Below are positions 1 through 4,606 of a stretch of DNA of 8,423 bases, piece after piece (position 1 is the first letter of the stretch; each line of letters starts with the position of its first letter). A program made the position numbers and the translations under genes. The notes beneath the pieces were generated by a model. The model saw nothing but the letters and a program-made list of their open reading frames with translations, was not told the DNA's origin and did not search any database. The stretch lies in contig CANETG010000105.1 in assembly GCA_947440875.1 (NCBI GenBank), positions 1 to 8,423 of the forward strand, written 5' to 3'. The DNA is from Bacteriovoracaceae bacterium. Its GTDB lineage: Bacteria; Bdellovibrionota; Bacteriovoracia; Bacteriovoracales; Bacteriovoracaceae.

Positions 1-102
1 ACCTGCCGGAAACTGAACGTAAGTTTTTGGAACTATCTCGAGGATCGAATCTCGCAAAGAGAGGTCATTCCATACCTCGGAAAGCTAATTAACTCTTTAT
101 AA
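1..102 (+). CDS. C-terminal fragment of a probable IS66-like transposase (cut by window start)
   Basis: Frame 1 is open from the first base and ends at TAA 100-102, giving 33 residues. It starts TCRKLNVSFWNYLEDRIS and ends with a short Ile-Pro/Leu-rich tail (VIPYLGKLI). A TC(R/K)xL...SFW.YL.DR segment followed by IP.L..LI resembles, from memory, the extreme C-terminus of IS66-type transposases. The rest lies outside the window, so I cannot tell an intact element from a remnant. I see no clear terminal inverted repeat in the bases just after the stop. Frame 3 is also open from 3 to 92 but its peptide resembles nothing. The family call is moderate to weak because so little protein is visible. 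Confidence 0.5.
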   Translation, partial: TCRKLNVSFWNYLEDRISQREVIPYLGKLINSL

Positions 103-153
103 CTCCACACTTTTTTGAGCAATTACTTTTCACTGCTTAATTTTTCAACGGCC

Positions 154-187
154 TTGGGAAGTTTTTCCCAATTCCCTCCTTGAGGGA
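154..187. repeat. Two adjacent small hairpins in the lipoprotein upstream region
   Basis: The first inverted repeat is TTGGGAA (154-160), loop GTTT, TTCCCAA (165-171). The second follows at once: TCCCTC (173-178), loop CTT, GAGGGA (182-187). Neither is followed by a T-run on the plus strand, so a standard intrinsic terminator is not shown. They could still end transcription from the transposase-like gene, or act as an operator just upstream of the putative promoter at 196-204. Arms this short can occur by chance. Confidence 0.4.
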
Positions 188-195
188 CTGCACTC

Positions 196-204
196 TGATA
201 TATT
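196..204 (+). promoter_or_regulatory. Possible extended -10 promoter for the lipoprotein gene
   Basis: The bases TGATATATT fit an extended -10 (TGn then TATATT). The bases 17 upstream of the hexamer (CTCCTT) are a poor -35, which extended -10 promoters tolerate. Transcription would begin near 211, giving a short leader with the ribosome binding site at 214-218. This supports translation from ATG 225 rather than from any codon further upstream. Confidence 0.3.
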
Positions 205-213
205 TGCCTCAAA

Positions 214-218
214 AGAGG
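214..218 (+). promoter_or_regulatory. Ribosome binding site that decides the lipoprotein start
   Basis: AGAGG lies 6 bases before ATG 225. It selects this ATG over the in-frame TTG at 180, which would add 15 residues ahead of the signal peptide and upstream of the likely promoter. Confidence 0.55.
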
Positions 219-224
219 TCACCC

Positions 225-617
225 ATGAAATATCTTATTCTTTTCCCCCTTCTCATTGCTTGCCAGGAAGGTAGCTCCAGCAACAAGATGAAGTCTGATG
301 TGACCCAGGATGTTCAGATGAATGCTTTTGTCTCATCTGACGAAATCATTCTTTCTGATCTATTACCTGTCGGAAAAATGGGATCGGAATGTGGACCAAA
401 TCCTGAAGCAGGAAAGAGATATAGTTATGAATTCGTTAACGATCATTTAGTCATCGATGACAGTCGCGTTCAGGTTACTTACGAACGAATGACCGACGAA
501 GGTGGCATCCTCTCTGGGAAATGGAAGTTCCTATCGTCTTCAGATAGTAGCATGAAATCAGGTACACTAGAATTTTTGGACGACAGCGTACGTTTCATTT
601 CCTATTGCTCTCAATAA
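225..617 (+). CDS. Small secreted lipoprotein of unknown function
   Basis: A 130-residue protein opening with a lipoprotein signal peptide: a hydrophobic stretch at residues 3-12 leads to the lipobox LLIAC, with Cys13 as the predicted lipidated residue after signal peptidase II cleavage. Position +2 is Gln, not Asp, so in a Gram-negative cell it would by default go to the outer membrane. A Ser/Asn-rich linker follows (about residues 15-35), then a compact domain (about 40-130) of alternating polar and hydrophobic residues that looks beta-rich. Cys56 and Cys128 near the two ends of that domain could form a disulfide in the periplasm. I do not recognise the family. The start at 225 rests on the AGAGG site and the signal peptide beginning there. 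The next gene starts 21 bases after the stop, so the two may be co-transcribed, although their functions are not obviously linked. Confidence 0.8.
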   Translation: MKYLILFPLLIACQEGSSSNKMKSDVTQDVQMNAFVSSDEIILSDLLPVGKMGSECGPNPEAGKRYSYEFVNDHLVIDDSRVQVTYERMTDEGGILSGKWKFLSSSDSSMKSGTLEFLDDSVRFISYCSQ

Positions 618-638
618 AGAAATTGATAAGATGAAGGG

Positions 639-1499
639 ATGACAACACAAACCATCGTTTCCGTTTTCCTTCCTCTTTCTCTAGCAATTATCATGCTGGG
701 CTTCGGTCTTTCGCTATCTCCCGATGATTTTAAGAGAGTGCTGAAGTATCCCCGAAGTGTTGTCGTGGGTCTCTTCTGCCAAATGGCGCTTCTTCCCCTT
801 CTCGCTTTCTCGCTTTGTTATCTTTTTCAATTCTCACCTACGCTTTCTATTGGGCTCATGATTCTTGCTGCAAGCCCCGGTGGTGTCGCCGCTAATATTT
901 TCTCGCATCTTTCTCACGGAGACGTGGCACTTAATCTCACTTTGACAGCCATTAACTGTGTCCTCGCTGCGTTCACATTGCCACTCGTGGTGAATCTTTC
1001 GATTTCGCACTTCGGTGGCTCGGAGGCGATTGGTCTTCAATTTAGGAAAACGATTGAAGTTTTTCTCATTGTTTTAGTGCCCGTGATCATCGGCATGGTG
1101 ATCCGTAGATTAAAACCAGAACTTTCAGCGAAAGCAGATAAACCCGTCAGAATTTTTTCCATCTTGGTTCTCGCACTCATTACTGTCGTGGCAGTTCTGA
1201 AAGAAAAAGATCAGCTCATGACGTCGATGGGGCAAATCGGAATTGCGATGCTGGTTTTCAACATCGGTTCGATGGCGATTGGATATTTTATGTCGATGCT
1301 CTTTAAACTTCGTCATCAGGAAGCCACCGCGATCACAATGGAGGTAGGAATTCATAACTCCACTCTTGCTCTGTATATAGCGATGACTGTTTTGGGATCT
1401 TTTGAACTAGCAATTCCTGCGGCGATTTATTCGATCTTTATGTTCCTCACTGCAGGTGCCTTCAGTGTCTTTCTCATCAAGAAAAACAAAGCAGCTTAG
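639..1499 (+). CDS. Bile acid:sodium symporter (BASS) family transporter
   Basis: A 286-residue, almost wholly hydrophobic inner-membrane protein with about nine to ten predicted TM helices. The N-terminus has the family pattern of a TM segment, a GLSL(S/T)PxDF stretch (residues 23-31) and a Pro-Arg pair before TM2. Two further family motifs are visible: SPGGVAAN (79-86) followed by the GDVALN..LT segment, and EVGIHNSTLA (235-244). These correspond to the crossover region where Na+ binds in solved ASBT homologues. BASS proteins couple Na+ entry to uptake of organic anions such as bile acids, pyruvate or pantoate; the substrate here cannot be read from sequence. Length is normal. An in-frame stop at 627 leaves ATG 639 as the only reasonable start, but the AAGGG before it directly abuts the ATG, so initiation may use the weaker GATAAG (625-630) or coupling to the lipoprotein gene. 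Its TAG stop forms the left edge of the 71-base palindrome. Confidence 0.9.
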   Translation: MTTQTIVSVFLPLSLAIIMLGFGLSLSPDDFKRVLKYPRSVVVGLFCQMALLPLLAFSLCYLFQFSPTLSIGLMILAASPGGVAANIFSHLSHGDVALNLTLTAINCVLAAFTLPLVVNLSISHFGGSEAIGLQFRKTIEVFLIVLVPVIIGMVIRRLKPELSAKADKPVRIFSILVLALITVVAVLKEKDQLMTSMGQIGIAMLVFNIGSMAIGYFMSMLFKLRHQEATAITMEVGIHNSTLALYIAMTVLGSFELAIPAAIYSIFMFLTAGAFSVFLIKKNKAA

Positions 1500-1567
1500 G
1501 TTCCAGCACACCTGTGGCTGTCGATCGCGTCTAACGCGATCGACAGCCACAGGTGTGCTGGAACCTA
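1497..1567. repeat. Perfect 71-base palindrome (34-base arms, 3-base loop) joining two convergent stop codons
   Basis: The left arm 1497-1530 and right arm 1534-1567 are exact reverse complements with no mismatch; the loop is CTA (1531-1533). The arms begin TAGGTTCCAG and run to ATCGCGT. The outermost three bases on each side are the TAG stop codons of the BASS gene (plus strand) and the Na/Pi cotransporter (minus strand), and pairing ends there, since 1496 and 1568 are both T. Either transcript would fold into the same long, roughly 60% GC stem. It most likely serves as a bidirectional 3' end or terminator and RNA-stabilising element. No T-run follows directly on the plus strand; a T-rich stretch begins about 8 bases past the stem on the minus strand. 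Genome-wide repeat status is unknown. Confidence 0.95.
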
Positions 1568-3238
1568 TTCGTGTTTGGCGTGGAGATTTTCGATCGCACT
1601 GGCCATGAGAAATGAGTGAGCACGGATTTTTCTGAGTGCGACGACCATGTCTGAATACGTGAGTGCTGTGACCGGAGGATAAGAGCCTTTAGAAATACGA
1701 TCGAGATGCTTCTCTCTCATACTGTCTGCCCAAAGTTGAAGCTCGTGAGATTTTGCCTCAATCTTACTCATGTCGACGTACTCACCGTCTTGAAGTCCGT
1801 TTCCGACCATGATGAAGAAACTCCCAACGTCATCGAGGAACTGAAAAAACTCATCGCGAGATTCCCCAGTGAGTCGTTCATCTTTTTTGAAACGCTCACG
1901 ATAATTTGCGAGGCGCTCGATATAATCGGCCACACTTTCGAGCTCATCAGATATCTTAATCATGCTTTGAATTTGCTCCGACTGATGATGCGACATTGGT
2001 TTTTCCATCACGTAACAAAGAAAAACTGTAATCTCTTTATGAATGTTATCGGTGATGCGTTCGTAGTCGATAATCTTCGCTAGTTTTTTCGAATCATACT
2101 CATCAGCGTCCCAATACTCGCGGGTGAGTTTGTACATCCGCTCGACGATATCTTTCATCTTCCGAAGTTCCGATTCCGCTTGGGTCATCGAGGCAGCAGG
2201 GAGCATGTTATTGGGGTCACCGAGAACGAGAAGATGCGGAACTTCTTTCTCAAATCTCTCGGGAATGATGTTCGTCACGACACGTGCGAGGACATTCGTG
2301 AAAGGCAGAAAAACGATCGCAGCGATCACGTTAAATAATGTATGTGCCCAAGCGATGTGCGCCATAGCGAATGGGAAGTATCCCTGCTCGTTCATGAAGT
2401 ATGGGTCCTGGGGAATGAGCGCATTCACCGCCTGAAGATAGATGGGGAACACAATGAGAACAATAATGACATTCACCACTTTAATAAATCCGTGTGCCGT
2501 CGCCGCTCGTCTGGCGTTTGATGTCGCACCGATTGAAGCAAGGAGTGCGGAAATAGTTGTCCCCACATTCTCACCGAGGACCATGCAAATCGCTGTGTGA
2601 TAGGGAAGAATTCCCACGTATGCCATGACCATCGTGAGCGCCAGCATTGCGGTCGATGACTGAACGATCATCGTCAGAAGGCATCCCATCATAATGGTCG
2701 AAATATAAGCACCTGCGTGGTCTTTCGTGAAATACGAAATGGAATTCATGAAGGACTCACTGCCTTTCAGAGAAATCATTGCGGAGGTCATCGCATTAAT
2801 TCCTAAGAACAGGAGTCCCGCTCCGAGAATGCAAAGACCGAGATGTTGCCAACGTTCAGTTTTTGAAAAAAGTCCTGGAAAAAAACCCACACCGACCAAG
2901 AGGAGCGCAAAATCCCCGAGGTTCAAAGACACGAGCCAGCCGGTAATGGTTGTTCCAATGTTTGCTCCGAGAATCACTGCGATCGCTTGAGTGAGGTTCA
3001 TGAGACTTGCGTTCACAAATCCAACGGTCATGACCGTAGTCACGGAAGAGGACTGCACTAAACAAGTCACAAGAAGACCTACCCCGACGGCCATAAAACG
3101 GTTGGCGGTGAGTGAGTTAATCATCTTGCGGATGATGTCACCCGAAATTGCCTGAACCCCGTCCGACATGAATTTCATGCCGTAAAAGAACAGACCAAGC
3201 CCCCCTAAAAGGGTGTAAAAAATGGTGAACGATTCCAT
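1565..3238 (-). CDS. Na+/phosphate cotransporter (NptA/YjbB type) with C-terminal PhoU-like domain
   Basis: A 557-residue protein. Residues 1-320 hold the two inverted Na/Pi cotransporter repeats, each with the signature QSS(S/T) motif (QSSS at 62-65, QSST at 193-196) followed by a G(A/E)N(I/V)GTT motif (91-97 and 222-228). This repeat pair builds the substrate and Na+ sites in the SLC34/NptA family. An AHTLFN segment lies near residue 298, before the last TM helices. From about residue 350 to the end the protein is charged, amphipathic helix, matching the PhoU-like domain often fused to bacterial members and thought to sit in the cytoplasm. The predicted role is Na+-coupled phosphate transport across the inner membrane; direction is not settled by sequence, and E. 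coli YjbB is linked to export. The start is firm: GAGGAGAG (3249-3242) lies 3 bases before ATG 3238. A small membrane protein gene ends 16 bases upstream, suggesting an operon. The stop codon lies in the right arm of the palindrome. Confidence 0.93.
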   Translation of the reverse strand: MESFTIFYTLLGGLGLFFYGMKFMSDGVQAISGDIIRKMINSLTANRFMAVGVGLLVTCLVQSSSVTTVMTVGFVNASLMNLTQAIAVILGANIGTTITGWLVSLNLGDFALLLVGVGFFPGLFSKTERWQHLGLCILGAGLLFLGINAMTSAMISLKGSESFMNSISYFTKDHAGAYISTIMMGCLLTMIVQSSTAMLALTMVMAYVGILPYHTAICMVLGENVGTTISALLASIGATSNARRAATAHGFIKVVNVIIVLIVFPIYLQAVNALIPQDPYFMNEQGYFPFAMAHIAWAHTLFNVIAAIVFLPFTNVLARVVTNIIPERFEKEVPHLLVLGDPNNMLPAASMTQAESELRKMKDIVERMYKLTREYWDADEYDSKKLAKIIDYERITDNIHKEITVFLCYVMEKPMSHHQSEQIQSMIKISDELESVADYIERLANYRERFKKDERLTGESRDEFFQFLDDVGSFFIMVGNGLQDGEYVDMSKIEAKSHELQLWADSMREKHLDRISKGSYPPVTALTYSDMVVALRKIRAHSFLMASAIENLHAKHE

Positions 3239-3254
3239 CGACTCTCCTCAACTT

Positions 3255-3506
3255 TTAATCAACCCACGCCGCAAAGCCAATGGGGATAACGATGTAGAGA
3301 ATCGTATCTCGGACGAGGTAAAACAAAAAGAAGTAAACGAATGCTTTGGGACCCTTAAGAAAGAGTCTTTCGAGCCCTAAGTATTGAGCTTTTTTCGACA
3401 TCGCGACCATGAATCTGGTTTTCCCATAGTGTTGAAGAAAAAAACTGATCGCACCGTCGACCTGAGTGTCAAAAGCGAGAAATTGAGATTTGATCCAGGT
3501 TGACAT
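3255..3506 (-). CDS. Small membrane protein of unknown function, upstream of the Na/Pi cotransporter
   Basis: An 83-residue protein from ATG 3506. The N-terminal half is mixed (residues 1-52, with basic KKAQYLGLERLFLKG just before the membrane part). The C-terminal third (about residues 54-80) is strongly hydrophobic and aromatic, broken by an Arg-Asp pair at 66-67, so it may be one long or two short membrane helices. I do not recognise the family. An in-frame ATG at 3545 would add 13 residues, but it has no ribosome binding site and overlaps the better -10 candidate. ATG 3506 has a GGA 8 bases upstream, so I prefer it, with modest certainty. The gene ends 16 bases before the cotransporter start, and the cotransporter's ribosome binding site lies in that gap. 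It may therefore be an accessory or regulatory partner of the transporter; that is inference from position alone. Confidence 0.68.
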   Translation of the reverse strand: MSTWIKSQFLAFDTQVDGAISFFLQHYGKTRFMVAMSKKAQYLGLERLFLKGPKAFVYFFLFYLVRDTILYIVIPIGFAAWVD

Positions 3507-3543
3507 TGAGAATATCCGACGGAGGTCCGATTTAAGAAACTTC

Positions 3544-3572
3544 ATAATAAGGCGAAAATGGTGTCAAGTAAA
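3544..3572 (-). promoter_or_regulatory. Possible promoter for the small membrane protein / cotransporter operon
   Basis: On the minus strand TTTACT (3572-3567) and TATTAT (3549-3544) are separated by 17 bases. An alternative uses a perfect TTGACA (3567-3562) with TATGAA (3546-3541) at a 15-base spacing. Both place the transcript start downstream of ATG 3545, which favours translation from ATG 3506. Confidence 0.35.
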
Positions 3573-3627
3573 TGCGGTAGGTTAGACAAATAGTGAGCGC
3601 CCACAAAGCCTCGATTTTACCACGGCA

Positions 3628-3644
3628 ATGACATTTCCATGACA
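3628..3644. repeat. ATGACA direct repeat, 11-base period, overlapping the hemA -35 region
   Basis: ATGACA occurs at 3628-3633 and again at 3639-3644, one helical turn apart. The first copy is also part of the small hyphenated palindrome AATG-A-CATT (3627-3635). The second copy is the proposed -35 of hemA. Such spacing is typical of sites read by a tandem or dimeric regulator on one face of the DNA, but no regulator is identified here. Confidence 0.35.
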
Positions 3645-3667
3645 AATTAACAGGTGAGATTCATTAT
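3639..3667 (+). promoter_or_regulatory. Probable hemA operon promoter giving a near-leaderless mRNA
   Basis: ATGACA (3639-3644, five of six bases matching TTGACA) and CATTAT (3662-3667, four of six matching TATAAT) are separated by an optimal 17 bases. Transcription would start at about 3674-3677, at or within a few bases of the hemA ATG at 3677. This agrees with the lack of a usable ribosome binding site: the only purine-rich match, AGGTGAG (3652-3658), is 18 bases from the ATG and would lie inside the promoter spacer. Confidence 0.45.
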
Positions 3668-3676
3668 TCTTACCCC

Positions 3677-4600
3677 ATGTTGAAAGGTTTAACTTTATGG
3701 AATTTTCCCGCTGGTTCACTAGAACCAGTCGACCTGAGCCCCGGCTCATTCATTCTCACGACCTGTCAGCGCACCATCGTCCTCGCCATGAATCACGATC
3801 CCCTGAGATCTAACGGAAAACTCCCCTCGCATGAAATGGCCAGCGGTGAAGATGCTTATCTCTTCCTTCTCGAAACCATCTGTGGTCTCAAAAGTAAGCT
3901 TATTGGCGAGAACGAAATCGTGGGCCAGTTTAAAGAAGCCTACAAGCTTTATGCCTCGACCACTTTGAAAGACACCAAGCTCCTCACGGTGCTCGAAAAG
4001 TTATTTAAAGATGCAAAAGATATCCGCACTCAGTACTTAATTGGGATTTCCCAAAAAACGTACGCCTCTCTTACTCGTCGCCATTTTCAGAGGGCGAAAG
4101 CTCTTCATGTGGTGATCGTGGGCTCAGGGATGCTGGCCGAAGACCTGATTAATCAACTGAAAAAGAAAGTCCGCGTGAGTATTTGTGCCAGAAACTCTGA
4201 GCGCGTTAAAGAACTCTCACTGATGCATAAAATTTCGGTGATTCCTTGGGAAAATCGCGCTGAGCTTTCGAGCGAATCCTACATCGCTAATACGATTGGT
4301 TCCGGAGAGATTCTTTTCACCGAAACATTTTTTACAAGCTGGGAAAAAGGTCTTTTCGTGGACCTCGGTAGTCCCTCTGTCATTCAGACGAAAATGGGAA
4401 TTTCCCAGGGAGTTATCCGGCTTCAGGACATTTTTGACGAAGGTGCCGTCGTAGAAACCCATAAAGAACAGCAAATCAGTTTGGCCCGCGAGGCCATGAT
4501 TGAGATCACTCATAAAAGAAAATCGCTTCTTGAGGCGAAATTGAATGCTCGAGAGGCTCTTGTCTCTCCTCAAACCGTCTCCGACATGAGATATCTGTAA
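3677..4600 (+). CDS. hemA: Glutamyl-tRNA reductase, short and divergent
   Basis: The first enzyme of C5 heme synthesis: it reduces glutamyl-tRNA(Glu) with NADPH to glutamate-1-semialdehyde in the cytoplasm. Diagnostic features are the catalytic cysteine in LTTCQRT (Cys30), the block GLKSKLIGENEIVGQFKEAY (70-89), which matches the family's GLDSxxxGExQIxGQxKxA, and a Rossmann NADPH motif VVIVGSGMLAEDL (145-157), with a later DLGSP (229-233) in place of D(I/L)AVP. It is odd in several ways. It has 307 residues against about 420 usual. It lacks the N-terminal strand with the GxNHxTAPxxxRE motif (Cys30 against Cys50 in E. coli). It ends soon after the NADPH domain, so most of the dimerisation domain is missing. 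By my alignment, Phe63 replaces the His equivalent to E. coli His99, and Lys72 replaces the Asp of GLDS. An upstream in-frame stop (3629) and no earlier ATG/GTG/TTG argue against a missed start. The hemC-like and hemL genes follow, which strongly supports the assignment. Confidence 0.85.
   Translation: MLKGLTLWNFPAGSLEPVDLSPGSFILTTCQRTIVLAMNHDPLRSNGKLPSHEMASGEDAYLFLLETICGLKSKLIGENEIVGQFKEAYKLYASTTLKDTKLLTVLEKLFKDAKDIRTQYLIGISQKTYASLTRRHFQRAKALHVVIVGSGMLAEDLINQLKKKVRVSICARNSERVKELSLMHKISVIPWENRAELSSESYIANTIGSGEILFTETFFTSWEKGLFVDLGSPSVIQTKMGISQGVIRLQDIFDEGAVVETHKEQQISLAREAMIEITHKRKSLLEAKLNAREALVSPQTVSDMRYL
3711..3728 (+). repeat. Perfect 7-bp inverted repeat early in hemA
   Basis: CTGGTTC (3711-3717) and GAACCAG (3722-3728) are exact reverse complements around a 4-base loop, at about codons 12-18 of hemA. 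If the mRNA is near-leaderless, this would be its first stable hairpin and could affect early translation or RNA decay. It may also be chance within coding sequence. Confidence 0.35.
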
Positions 4601-4606
4601 CTAAGT

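Noticed and set aside
180..224. In-frame TTG at 180 as the lipoprotein start
   Set aside because: It has no ribosome binding site, it would put 15 polar residues ahead of a clear signal peptide, and it lies upstream of the likely promoter. ATG 225 has AGAGG at proper spacing.
1706..2083. 125-codon open frame on the plus strand opposite the PhoU-like part of the cotransporter
   Set aside because: It is a shadow of the minus-strand gene, with no recognisable protein and no start signals.
2315..2327. GATCGC-A-GCGATC palindrome in the cotransporter gene
   Set aside because: It is short, wholly within conserved coding sequence and explained by Ala/Ile/Val codons. No functional sign.
3507..3545. 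Upstream ATG 3545 for the small membrane protein
   Set aside because: It has no ribosome binding site and overlaps candidate -10 elements. It is kept only as an alternative start.
3546..3676. Riboswitch or structured leader ahead of hemA
   Set aside because: The space is too short once the divergent promoters are placed, the hemA transcript seems to start at the ATG, and no known riboswitch pattern is visible.
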